Source of the DNA: Pseudomonas sp.
GTDB lineage: Bacteria; Pseudomonadota; Gammaproteobacteria; Pseudomonadales; Pseudomonadaceae
Direction: 5' to 3'
Length of the DNA stretch: 6,298 nucleotides
Assembly: GCA_003527165.1 (NCBI GenBank)
Contig: DPSI01000417.1
Coordinates: 1-6,298 of the forward strand
In this document: positions 1-5,852 of the stretch, in pieces
Position numbering within the stretch: the stretch's first letter is position 1
How the letters are laid out: every line of letters begins with the position of its first letter
Notes under the pieces: model-generated
Told to the model about the DNA's origin: nothing
What the model saw: the letters and a program-made list of their open reading frames with translations, nothing else
Databases searched by the model: none
Program-made: the position numbers and the translations under genes

Positions 1-306
1 ATCGCCATGTTCTTCGCCCCGTTGGCCGGCATGATCCCTGCGTATGCGACCGCGGGCGCGCTGATCTACGTCGCCATGCTGATGATGAGCGGACTGGCGC
101 ACATCGACTGGAAGGACCATACCGACACCATTCCGGCCATCGTCACCGTGGTGATGATGCCGCTGACCTTCTCCATCGCTAACGGCATCGCGCTGGGCTT
201 TCTGACCTACGCGACGCTCAAATTGCTGACCGGGCAGCGCGACAAGGTATCGATCAGTCTCTATGTACTGTGCGTGATCTTCATCGCCAAGTTCGCCTTC
301 CTTTAA
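1..306 (+). CDS. NCS2-family (AzgA-type) purine permease, C-terminal fragment
   Basis: The reading frame is open from the first base and ends at TAA 304-306, so only the last 101 residues are present; the start lies outside the window. The protein is very hydrophobic. It contains the stretches FFAPLAGMIPAYATAGALI (about residues 4-22) and MMPLTFSIANGIALGF (about 57-72), which I recognise as the conserved C-terminal part of AzgA-type NCS2 transporters. These are inner-membrane proton symporters for adenine, guanine or hypoxanthine. Three to four membrane segments can be seen, with a short KLLTGQRDK loop before the last one, and the protein ends in AKFAFL. An intrinsic terminator follows immediately. 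Purine uptake fits the urate pathway encoded further right, but an unrelated-looking exporter gene and a long non-coding gap lie between, so shared regulation is inference. The substrate cannot be settled from this fragment. Confidence 0.88.
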   Translation: MAMFFAPLAGMIPAYATAGALIYVAMLMMSGLAHIDWKDHTDTIPAIVTVVMMPLTFSIANGIALGFLTYATLKLLTGQRDKVSISLYVLCVIFIAKFAFL

Positions 307-319
307 GCAGGCGAATAAT

Positions 320-358
320 CAGGCCCCATCGCTTTCTGCGGTGGGGCCTGTTCTATTT
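320..358 (+). terminator. Intrinsic terminator of the permease gene
   Basis: CAGGCCCCATCG (320-331) pairs with CGGTGGGGCCTG (339-350), giving a 12-bp stem with one G-U pair and a 7-nt loop. It is followed by the T-rich TTCTATTT (351-358). It begins 13 bases after the permease stop codon, the usual arrangement for Rho-independent termination. It should isolate the permease transcript from the downstream exporter gene. Confidence 0.9.
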
Positions 359-462
359 CCCCACCGGGGAGCCGAGTGATCCAATGGCGCTGCCCCCCAC
401 ATCGCCATCGCGTAAAAAGCCGAACGAAACACTGAAACGCAACATTGCCGAGGAACACTGAA

Positions 463-1089
463 ATGAGCCTGGAAACCTGGTTGTTATTCGCGAGCGCGGC
501 ACTGGTGGTGATCCTGATCCCCGGTCCACTGTCGCTGCTGATGATCAGCAACAGCCTCAACTACGGACTGCGCCGCTCCTGGCCGGCGTTCGTCGGTGGG
601 GTCAGTGCATCGATCTGCCTGCTCAGCGCCTCGGCATTGGGGCTCGGCGCGCTGTTGCTGGCTTCGGAGCAGGTGTTCAGCCTGCTGAAGATCCTCGGTG
701 CGTTCTACCTGTTCTATCTGGCGTGGCAGAGCTGGCAGGACTCGCGTCGCCCGCAGAGCGGTCCCAGCGTGACGACGGCTGAAGTCAGCCCGCGCTTTCG
801 TCAGCTGTTCTGGCGCGCGTTCGGCCTGGGCGCGAGCAACCCCAAGGACATCCTGTTTTTCGCGGCCTTCCTGCCGCAGTTTCTCAGTGCCGATCGGCCG
901 TTCATGCCGCAACTGCTGGTTATGATTCTGACTTGGGCGGCGTTGGATCTGTGCTGCAAGCTGGCCTACGGCCTTGGCGCTCACGGCGCGGCACGCTACC
1001 TGCGCACCGGCAAGGGGCAGGTCTGGTTCAACCGCATCAGCGCTGCCCTGTTCGGAGGCGCGGGGGCGGTTTCGTTAATGAGCCGGTAA
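463..1089 (+). CDS. LysE/RhtB-family amino-acid (or small metabolite) exporter
   Basis: A 208-residue membrane protein, close to the usual 200-210 residues of the LysE/RhtB translocator family. Family features are the PGP motif at residues 20-22 at the end of the first membrane segment, the conserved GASNPKDILFF block at 123-133 followed by FLPQF, and about six hydrophobic segments (roughly 5-27, 38-66, 70-92, 118-142, 148-175 and 190-205). A hydrophilic loop lies at about 93-116. Known members export lysine, threonine, homoserine or related compounds across the inner membrane; the substrate here is not determinable. ATG 463 is chosen over an in-frame TTG at 445 because GAGGAA (450-455) sits 7 bases before it and the protein then starts MSLETWLLF, as family members do. 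It follows the permease terminator, so it probably has its own promoter, but I see no convincing one in 359-449. No partner gene is adjacent. Confidence 0.9.
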   Translation: MSLETWLLFASAALVVILIPGPLSLLMISNSLNYGLRRSWPAFVGGVSASICLLSASALGLGALLLASEQVFSLLKILGAFYLFYLAWQSWQDSRRPQSGPSVTTAEVSPRFRQLFWRAFGLGASNPKDILFFAAFLPQFLSADRPFMPQLLVMILTWAALDLCCKLAYGLGAHGAARYLRTGKGQVWFNRISAALFGGAGAVSLMSR

Positions 1090-1205
1090 GAAAGCCCATC
1101 ATCTACTGGAGCGAGAGGAATAAACCAATTGCTGTCGTAAAACTTAGTTTTGCAGGCGCAGGGCTTTGATGTATGACGCCGCGCTTTTCCTCGACTGAGA
1201 CTACA

Positions 1206-1750
1206 GGTTGCGCCTTGCACGGCGCGTCACTTTTTCTTGTGTGACCAAGAAAAGTAACCAAAAAAGAAGGCCACCCCTGCATCCGGGTTTTGCTTCGCAA
1301 AACTCCCCTCCCTCCGGCGCCGCTCCGGGGGAGCGGCGCGAAGGGCATCCCTGGCCCATCGCTCTCGCTCGGCATCCATGCCTCGCGATCCCTACGTAAC
1401 GCCTACGCTCGGCCTCTTGAAGGGGATTCGGAACCGAGTCGTCTGCACCATTTCAACAGCGACAACCACAAAGCGCTTCGCTCGTTTGCTGACGAGCAAT
1501 CCATCAGACGACACCAAACGCCCCTTTCAGGAGGCCGAATGGAATCCGCTTGGAGGGGAGCGAGCGGCATGGATGCTGCGAGAGGCGTAAAGGGCCATGG
1601 ATGGCCCTTGTACGCTGGCCCCCGGAGCGCGGATGGAATGAGGGAAGTCGGGCGCAGCGAACCGGGGACGCCTAGTCCGGATGCAGGGGCAAGCGTTTTT
1701 GGTTACTTTTTCGGCGTTTGGAAAAAGTGACTCGCCCGGCAGGGCGAAAC
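1206..1750. repeat. Long imperfect palindromic intergenic element (about 545 bp)
   Basis: The two halves are inverted copies of each other in colinear blocks. 1221-1236 pairs with 1721-1736 (15 of 16). AAAAGTAACCAAAAA at 1250-1264 pairs with 1696-1710 (15 of 15). CCCCTGCATCCGG at 1274-1286 pairs with 1677-1689 (13 of 13). GCTCCGGGGG at 1322-1331 pairs with 1619-1628. GCATCCATGCC at 1372-1382 pairs with 1566-1576. 1410-1425 pairs with 1521-1537 (one indel and one mismatch). GTCGTCTG at 1438-1445 pairs with 1505-1512. The centre is near 1475-1480. Local hairpins lie inside, such as GCGCCGCTCC/GGAGCGGCGC (1317-1339, perfect) and TTTTGC/GCAAAA (1288-1302). Each end carries its own small hairpin (1210-1225 and 1733-1746). 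No transposase is encoded and I see no target-site duplication. From memory, sequence of this type recurs between genes in Pseudomonas genomes. It could be a large MITE-like element or a structured RNA; its role is unknown. Confidence 0.75.
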
Positions 1751-1866
1751 CAATGCTTCGGCCCCGCACGGCAATGGGCTAGTCCACTGAACCCAAAGCT
1801 CAAACGCTTCACGAGCAAGGACTGGGCGTCCCCCTGCGCTCCTACAAAAAACCAGGCTCCCGCTCC

Positions 1867-1891
1867 AAAAAAAAACCGCCATCGAAGGCGG
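1867..1891 (-). terminator. Intrinsic terminator of hiuH
   Basis: Read on the minus strand, CCGCC (1891-1887) pairs with GGCGG (1880-1876) around a 6-nt TTCGAT loop, and nine T residues follow at once (1875-1867). This short GC stem with a long uninterrupted T-run lies about 75 bases after the hiuH stop, in the correct orientation to end that transcript. Confidence 0.85.
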
Positions 1892-1936
1892 ATTGGGGAC
1901 TCAGAGGAGTCAAGGTTTCACGCATGGGAGAAGTCA

Positions 1937-1960
1937 CTGCCGCGTCGCTGCACGCGGCAG
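1937..1960 (-). other. Perfect 9-bp stem-loop just after the hiuH stop
   Basis: CTGCCGCGT (1937-1945) and ACGCGGCAG (1952-1960) form a perfect GC-rich stem with a 6-nt loop. It begins six bases beyond the hiuH stop codon in the direction of transcription. No T-run follows, so it is not a canonical terminator itself; the T-tract hairpin at 1867-1891 does that. It may protect the 3' end of the mRNA or help polymerase pause. That role is inference. Confidence 0.6.
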
Positions 1961-1966
1961 ATGCCA

Positions 1967-2320
1967 TCAGCTACCGCGGTAGGTGGAGTAGCTGTACGGC
2001 GAAATCAGTAGCGGAACATGGTAGTGATCCTGCTCGGCGCTGATGCCGAAGCGCAACACGACCACATCCAGAAACGCCGGCTCGGGCAGCTGTACGCCAC
2101 GCCCTCGGTAGTAATCTCCAGCCGAGAACTGCAGCTGGTAAACACCGGAACGGTAGTCGTCCCCGTCCAGCAGGGGGGAATCGCAACGGCCATCGGTGTT
2201 GGTCTGGCGCGTGGTGATCAGCTCGAGGCGCTCGCCTTCGACCCGATAAAGTTCGATGCGGATATCGCTGCCCGGGCAACCGTGGGCAGCATCCAGTACA
2301 TGAGTAGTCAAACGTCCCAT
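1967..2320 (-). CDS. hiuH: 5-hydroxyisourate hydrolase (transthyretin-like)
   Basis: A 117-residue protein, the normal length for bacterial HIU hydrolases, converting 5-hydroxyisourate to OHCU, the second step of urate breakdown. The family signature is complete: an N-terminal THVLD (residues 6-10) followed by GCPG, TNTDGR with Arg45, HYHVPLL (99-105), and the C-terminal tetrapeptide YRGS (114-117) that distinguishes the enzyme from vertebrate transthyretin. His7, Arg45, a histidine of HYH and the tail are the expected active-site residues. No signal peptide is present, so it should be cytoplasmic. ATG 2320 gives the family's usual start (MGRLTTHVLD) with only a weak GGAA ahead of it. An in-frame ATG at 2332 would add four residues. 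The best Shine-Dalgarno match (AGAGGAGG, 2363-2356) is too far upstream for either. The gene is divergent from puuE and ends with its own terminator. Confidence 0.95.
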   Translation of the reverse strand: MGRLTTHVLDAAHGCPGSDIRIELYRVEGERLELITTRQTNTDGRCDSPLLDGDDYRSGVYQLQFSAGDYYRGRGVQLPEPAFLDVVVLRFGISAEQDHYHVPLLISPYSYSTYRGS

Positions 2321-2387
2321 AGATTCCGGCATCGCAGAGGGTCTGCAGATGCCCGCCTCCTCTTCTGATTGGTATGGACCGGGTTCG

Positions 2388-2396
2388 AGCATAGCA
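2388..2396 (-). promoter_or_regulatory. Possible extended -10 promoter for hiuH
   Basis: On the minus strand TGCTATGCT (2396-2388) matches an extended -10 element (TG-N-TATNNT form). No good -35 lies upstream. It would start transcription near 2381 and give a leader of about 60 bases. An alternative -10-like TACAAT (2437-2432) lies inside the upstream palindrome and would give a leader of about 105 bases. I cannot choose firmly between them. Confidence 0.35.
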
Positions 2397-2430
2397 TGCA
2401 CATAGCGATTTAAAAGACAGTTTCTCAAAA

Positions 2431-2444
2431 AATTGTACACAATT
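2431..2444. promoter_or_regulatory. Operator-like palindrome, hiuH side
   Basis: AATTGT (2431-2436) and ACAATT (2439-2444) are perfect inverted 6-bp half-sites separated by AC. The core ATTGT-NN-ACAAT matches the site near puuE at 2599-2610 in 10 of 12 positions. It resembles the ATTGTATACAAT type bound by some FadR-subfamily GntR regulators (MdcY is the example I recall). A GntR-type gene is known near the purine-degradation genes of P. aeruginosa, but none lies in this window, so the identity of the regulator is inference. On the minus strand the site includes TACAAT, a possible -10 for hiuH. Confidence 0.55.
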
Positions 2445-2590
2445 CCTTCAGCAGCTTTTTGGCCCGAATTCTGCTCGGCAATATCTGTCGATAAGTAGAA
2501 TCAAGCCCGCAGACGCCAACGACAAGCATGGCCACGCTGACCATCCAGACCGGGAACGAAAGAATTAAGCGAATTGTGATTTACAAAGCG

Positions 2591-2610
2591 CAAAACGTTT
2601 TGTATACAAT
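2591..2610 (+). promoter_or_regulatory. Operator and probable -10 region of the puuE operon
   Basis: Two perfect palindromes overlap by three bases: CAAAACGTTTTG (2591-2602) and TTGTATACAA (2600-2609). The second shares the TTGT/ACAA half-sites of the palindrome on the hiuH side. TACAAT (2605-2610) is a good -10 hexamer; the only -35 candidate is a poor TTACAA (2581-2586) at 18-bp spacing. A protein bound here would cover the -10, which suits a repressor released by a purine intermediate. The start would fall near 2617, about 58 bases before the puuE GTG. The positions are seen; promoter and repressor roles are inferred. Confidence 0.55.
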
Positions 2611-2674
2611 TACGCCATGGCGGTCGCATAGCCACCCAAGGCAGCGACCAGCGATCGACAAAGGAATAACAACA

Positions 2675-3607
2675 GTGAGCGCCGACTACCCCCGCGACCT
2701 CATCGGCTATGCCGAGAAACCACCCCATCCGCAATGGCCGGGCAACGCCCGCATCGCATTGTCCTTCGTGCTCAATTACGAAGAAGGCGGCGAGCGCTGC
2801 GTACTGCACGGCGATAAGGAATCCGAAGCCTTCCTCTCCGAGATGGTTTCTGCCCAGCCGTTGCAGGGCGTGCGCCACATGAGCATGGAGTCGCTCTACG
2901 AGTACGGTAGCCGCGCCGGTGTCTGGCGCCTGCTCAAACTGTTTCGCAAGCACGACATTCCGTTGACCATCTTTGCTGTAGCCATGGCCGCGCAGCGTCA
3001 TCCCGACGTGATCAAGGCCATGGTCGCCGACGGTCACGAGATCTGCAGCCACGGCTATCGGTGGATCGACTACCAGTACATGAATGAGGAGCAGGAACGC
3101 GAGCACATGCTCGAGGCCATCCGCATCCTGACCGATATCGTCGGCGAGCGTCCGCAGGGCTGGTACACCGGCCGCACCGGCCCTAATACCCGTCGCCTGG
3201 TGCGCGAGGAAGGTGGTTTCCTCTACGATTCCGACACCTATGACGACGACCTACCCTACTGGGACCCGGAATCGACGCCTGACAAGCCGCACCTGGTGAT
3301 CCCCTACACGCTGGACACCAACGACATGCGCTTCACCCAGGTGCAGGGGTTCAACAAGGGCGACGACTTCTATGAATACCTCAAGGACGCTTTCGACGTG
3401 CTCTACGCCGAAGGCGCGGAAGGTGCGCCGAAAATGCTGTCCATTGGGATGCACTGCCGCCTGCTGGGCCGCCCCGCGCGTCTGGCCGCGCTGCAGCGCT
3501 TCATCGAGTACGCCAAGGGCCACGAGCAGGTGTGGTTCGCCCGCCGTGTCGACATCGCCCGCCACTGGCACTCGACTCACCCCCTAACCCAGGAACGCAG
3601 CTTATGA
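2675..3607 (+). CDS. puuE: Allantoinase PuuE (polysaccharide-deacetylase fold)
   Basis: A 310-residue cytoplasmic enzyme that opens the ring of S-allantoin to allantoate. It belongs to the NodB/polysaccharide deacetylase superfamily, not to the metal-dependent amidohydrolase allantoinases. Hallmarks are the N-terminal SADYPRDLIGY, NYEEGGER (34-41) where metal-binding relatives have an Asp-Asp motif, CSHGYRWIDY (124-133), GWYTGRTGPNTRRL (162-175) and SIGMHCRLLGRP (256-267). Loss of the acidic pair fits the report that PuuE works without metal. GTG 2675 is chosen because AAAGGA (2660-2665) lies 9 bases upstream and the protein then begins as in Pseudomonas homologues. The same frame is open back to an ATG at 2528, but that would translate the operator and promoter and add 49 residues unlike the family. 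It is the first gene of the rightward operon, and its TGA overlaps the uraD ATG (ATGA), indicating translational coupling. Confidence 0.95.
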   Translation: MSADYPRDLIGYAEKPPHPQWPGNARIALSFVLNYEEGGERCVLHGDKESEAFLSEMVSAQPLQGVRHMSMESLYEYGSRAGVWRLLKLFRKHDIPLTIFAVAMAAQRHPDVIKAMVADGHEICSHGYRWIDYQYMNEEQEREHMLEAIRILTDIVGERPQGWYTGRTGPNTRRLVREEGGFLYDSDTYDDDLPYWDPESTPDKPHLVIPYTLDTNDMRFTQVQGFNKGDDFYEYLKDAFDVLYAEGAEGAPKMLSIGMHCRLLGRPARLAALQRFIEYAKGHEQVWFARRVDIARHWHSTHPLTQERSL

Positions 3608-4119
3608 CCCCGTTCAAGACGATCAAGCCGTCCACGCTCGACCGCGAAGCCTTCATCACCACGTTCGCCGACGTGTATGAGCATTCGCCGTGGGTGGCCG
3701 ATACCGTGTATCAGGCCGGCGTGGATGAGACTCTGGATTATGTCGAGGTGATGCACGAGCGCATGTCCCAGGCCATGCTGTCGGCCTTTCATGACACCCA
3801 GCTGACGCTGATCAACGCGCACCCGGATCTTGCCGGCAAGGCCGCGGTGCGCGGCGAGCTGACCGCCTCCTCTACCGCCGAACAGGCCGGTGCCGGCATT
3901 CACGAATGCACCCCGGAAGAATTCGCCCGTTTCACCGAGCTGAACGAGGCCTACAAGGACAAGTTCGGTTTCATCTTCATCATGGCGGTCAAGGGCAGCA
4001 ACCGGCACCAGATCCTGGCGGCCTTCGAGGAGCGCATGCACAACTCCCCGGACCAGGAATTCGCCCGCGCCCTCGCCGAGATCAACAAAATCGCACTGTT
4101 CCGTCTGCAGGCGATGTAA
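3604..4119 (+). CDS. uraD: OHCU decarboxylase
   Basis: A 171-residue protein that decarboxylates 2-oxo-4-hydroxy-4-carboxy-5-ureidoimidazoline to S-allantoin, keeping the product stereospecific. The family core is plain: NAHPDLAGKAA (71-81) with the catalytic His73, the SSTAEQAGAG block (89-98) that supplies substrate-contacting Ser/Glu/Gln residues, FNELNxAYxxKFGFxFI-like sequence at about 110-126, and MAVKG (127-131). The length matches single-domain bacterial UraD proteins, and no fusion to HiuH is present. ATG 3604 overlaps the puuE stop codon by four bases and has AGGA (3591-3594) nine bases upstream within puuE. It acts between HiuH and PuuE in the pathway. A 39-base gap separates it from alc. 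Confidence 0.95.
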   Translation: MTPFKTIKPSTLDREAFITTFADVYEHSPWVADTVYQAGVDETLDYVEVMHERMSQAMLSAFHDTQLTLINAHPDLAGKAAVRGELTASSTAEQAGAGIHECTPEEFARFTELNEAYKDKFGFIFIMAVKGSNRHQILAAFEERMHNSPDQEFARALAEINKIALFRLQAM

Positions 4120-4158
4120 GCAAGAGACCATCAGACGACACGAAGAGAAGAACAACGT

Positions 4159-5154
4159 ATGAAGAGCTACGCCATACCTTTCGAAAAATACGTCAACTTG
4201 GCCGATGCCCGCCTGGGCACCAAGGCCATCTCCGTCACCGACGACTGGTTCGCCGACGTCAACCGGCTGTTCCAGCCGACGCCGGCCGTATGGAAGGAGG
4301 GCGTTTTCGATGACAACGGCAAGTGGATGGACGGCTGGGAGTCGCGCCGCAAGCGCTTCGAAGGCTACGACCATGCGGTCATTCGCCTCGGCGTGCCCGG
4401 CTCGATCAAGGGCGTCGACATCGACACCAGCTTCTTCACCGGCAACTTCCCGCCGTCCGCCTCGCTGGAAGCCTGCTTCCTCGCTGAAGGCGACCCGGAC
4501 GACAACACCGTCTGGACCGAGATCCTTCCGGCGGTCGAGCTCAAGGGCAACAGCCACCACTACCATGAGATCGGCGTCGACCAGCCTTTCAGCCACCTGC
4601 GCTTCAACATCTACCCCGACGGCGGTGTCGCCCGTCTGCGCGTACACGGCATTCCGTTCCGCGACTGGACCAGCGTCGGCGACCACGAGCAGATCGACCT
4701 GGCATCGGCACTCAACGGCGGTCGCGCACTGGCCTGCTCCGACGAGCATTTCGGTCGCATGAGCAACATCCTCAACCCGGGCCGCGGCATCAACATGGGC
4801 GACGGCTGGGAAACCGCCCGCCGCCGTACGCCGGGCAACGACTGGGTCATCGTCGCGCTGGGCCATCCCGGTGAGATCGAGCGCATCGTGGTCGATACCC
4901 TGCACTTCAAGGGCAACTACCCGGACAGCTGCAACATCCAGGCAGCCTATGTCAAAGGTGGGACCGACAGCCAGATCGAAACCCAGAGCCTGTTCTGGCG
5001 CGAGCTGCTGCCGAGCCAGAAGCTCGACATGCACGCCGAGCACGAGTTCAGCGAGCAGATCGCCAAGCTCGGCCCGATCACCCACGTGCGCCTGAACATC
5101 TTCCCGGACGGTGGCGTCAGCCGTCTGCGGTTGTTCGGCAAGGCGGTGAAATAA
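4159..5154 (+). CDS. alc: Allantoicase
   Basis: A 331-residue cytoplasmic enzyme that hydrolyses allantoate to S-ureidoglycolate and urea. It shows the two tandem allantoicase repeats of the family. Repeat 1 (about 25-170) and repeat 2 (about 195-328) share matching landmarks: [10 protein letters not shown] (57-66) with [10 protein letters not shown] (214-223); [11 protein letters not shown] (90-100) with [11 protein letters not shown] (247-257); and [16 protein letters not shown] (146-161) with [16 protein letters not shown] (309-324). The length is typical. The start ATG 4159 begins [20 protein letters not shown], as expected for the family; the only ribosome site is a purine-rich GAAGAGAAGAA (4142-4152) 6 bases upstream. 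The stop is followed at once by REP-like repeats that split the operon before allA. The enzyme consumes the PuuE product. Confidence 0.95.
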   Translation: MKSYAIPFEKYVNLADARLGTKAISVTDDWFADVNRLFQPTPAVWKEGVFDDNGKWMDGWESRRKRFEGYDHAVIRLGVPGSIKGVDIDTSFFTGNFPPSASLEACFLAEGDPDDNTVWTEILPAVELKGNSHHYHEIGVDQPFSHLRFNIYPDGGVARLRVHGIPFRDWTSVGDHEQIDLASALNGGRALACSDEHFGRMSNILNPGRGINMGDGWETARRRTPGNDWVIVALGHPGEIERIVVDTLHFKGNYPDSCNIQAAYVKGGTDSQIETQSLFWRELLPSQKLDMHAEHEFSEQIAKLGPITHVRLNIFPDGGVSRLRLFGKAVK

Positions 5155-5160
5155 GAAGCC

Positions 5161-5311
5161 GTAGGGGGGCCGGTGGGCTGAAGCCCACCCTACTGTCTTG
5201 CGACATGGCCGGAGGCATCATCAACCGGACCTAAGCGAATCAAGCGTAGGGTGGGCCGGGCGGCGTTCCGCCTCAGCCCACCGACAACCTGGCCGTCACG
5301 GTGGGCCTACG
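5161..5311. repeat. REP-like palindromic repeat cluster between alc and allA
   Basis: Unit 1 (5161-5193) runs GTAGG...CCTAC with an inner hairpin GGTGGGC-TGAA-GCCCACC (5172-5189). Unit 2 (5245-5282) begins CGTAGGGTGGGC and closes with GCCCACC (5276-5282), enclosing GGCGG-CGTT-CCGCC (5259-5272). A third half-copy, GGTGGGCCTACG (5300-5311), is inverted, so CGTAGG at 5245 and CCTACG at 5306 bracket the group. The shared GTAGGGTGGGC core and head-to-head layout are those of Pseudomonas REP/BIME elements. Located 7 bases after the alc stop, it could stabilise the 3' end of the upstream mRNA or lower expression of the genes beyond it. Confidence 0.85.
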
Positions 5312-5339
5312 TCTCAGCAATCAAGATAACGAGCACAGC

Positions 5340-5852
5340 ATGCGCACACTCAAGATAGAACCGTTGACCAAGGAAGCCTTCGCCCCCTTCGGTGATGTGA
5401 TCGAAACCGAAGGCAGCGACTATTTCATGATCAACAACGGTTCCACCCGCCGCTACCACAAGCTGGCGTCGGTAGAGACCGCGCAGCCGGACGATAAGGC
5501 CATCATCAGCATCTTCGCCGCCGACGCGCTGGAGATGCCACTGGTCATTCGCATGCTCGAACGACATCCGCAGGGCAGCCAGGCGTTTATTCCGCTGCTC
5601 GGCAACCCCTTTCTGGTCGTGGTCGCGCCACTTGGCGATGCACCTGTACCGGGTCACGTCCGCGCCTTCCGTAGCAACGGCAGGCAGGGCGTCAATTACC
5701 ACCGCGGCGTCTGGCACCACCCGGTGCTGACGATCGAAAAGCGGGATGAATTCCTGGTGGTCGATCGCAGCGGTTCTGGCAACAACTGCGACGAGCATTT
5801 TTTCACCGAGGACGAGCTGGTTCTCCTCGACCCCCACCGGGACTCCGAGTAA
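5340..5852 (+). CDS. allA: Ureidoglycolate lyase
   Basis: A 170-residue cupin-fold enzyme of the AllA family that splits S-ureidoglycolate into glyoxylate and urea, the last step before central metabolism. Characteristic segments are FAPFGDVIE (14-22), the RxLERHPQGSQAFIPL-like block (71-86), and NYHRGVWHHPV (119-129), followed by FLVVDRSGSGNNCDEHF (138-154). The size matches Pseudomonas and enterobacterial AllA. ATG 5340 gives MRTLKIEPLTKEAF, the usual start. An in-frame GTG at 5301 is rejected because it lies inside the REP cluster and would add 13 unrelated residues. The ribosome site is weak (ACGAG, 5329-5333), which, together with the REP cluster upstream, suggests lower expression than alc unless a separate promoter exists. 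It acts directly after Alc. Confidence 0.94.
   Translation: MRTLKIEPLTKEAFAPFGDVIETEGSDYFMINNGSTRRYHKLASVETAQPDDKAIISIFAADALEMPLVIRMLERHPQGSQAFIPLLGNPFLVVVAPLGDAPVPGHVRAFRSNGRQGVNYHRGVWHHPVLTIEKRDEFLVVDRSGSGNNCDEHFFTEDELVLLDPHRDSE

Larger units (their letters stand above)
1090..1966. other. 877-bp gene-free interval between the exporter gene and hiuH
   Basis: No open frame here resembles a known protein, and the small open frames have arginine/proline-rich composition typical of chance translations of structured GC-rich DNA. The interval holds three things: a plain stretch at 1090-1205 with only a weak AT-rich stem (1137-1153); the large inverted-repeat element (about 1206-1750); and 1751-1966, in which I see nothing but the two hairpins at the end of the leftward hiuH transcript. 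No tRNA, rRNA or recognisable small RNA gene is evident. Confidence 0.7.

Noticed and set aside
484..984. A 166-codon minus-strand open frame inside the LysE-family gene
   Set aside because: It is a Gln/Arg-rich shadow of a confident membrane-protein gene.
1091..1167. AAAGCCC/GGGCTTT pair enclosing an AT-rich hairpin after the exporter gene as a terminator
   Set aside because: The arms are 63 bases apart, the inner stem is weak and no T-run follows, so termination here is not supported.
1290..1730. Open frames of 60-146 codons on both strands within the long palindrome
   Set aside because: They have low-complexity Arg/Pro/Ser-rich translations, overlap each other, lack ribosome sites and follow the inverted-repeat sequence. 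They are best explained as chance frames.
1206..1750. An insertion sequence or CRISPR array
   Set aside because: There is no transposase frame and no regular direct repeats with spacers. The structure is a single inverted arrangement.
2574..2586. TTGT-GATTT-ACAA as a third operator copy
   Set aside because: The half-sites are 5 bases apart, whereas the two good sites have 2 between ATTGT and ACAAT, so a dimer would not fit in the same way.
2501..3106. A 201-codon minus-strand open frame over the puuE start and control region
   Set aside because: It is opposite the well-supported puuE and has no recognisable domain.
3577..5085. A 502-codon open frame on the minus strand opposite uraD and alc
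   Set aside because: It is antisense to two genes with clear family signatures. Its composition (rich in Val, Ala, Asp, Gly, Arg) is that of a complementary-strand shadow in GC-rich DNA, and it shows no motif.
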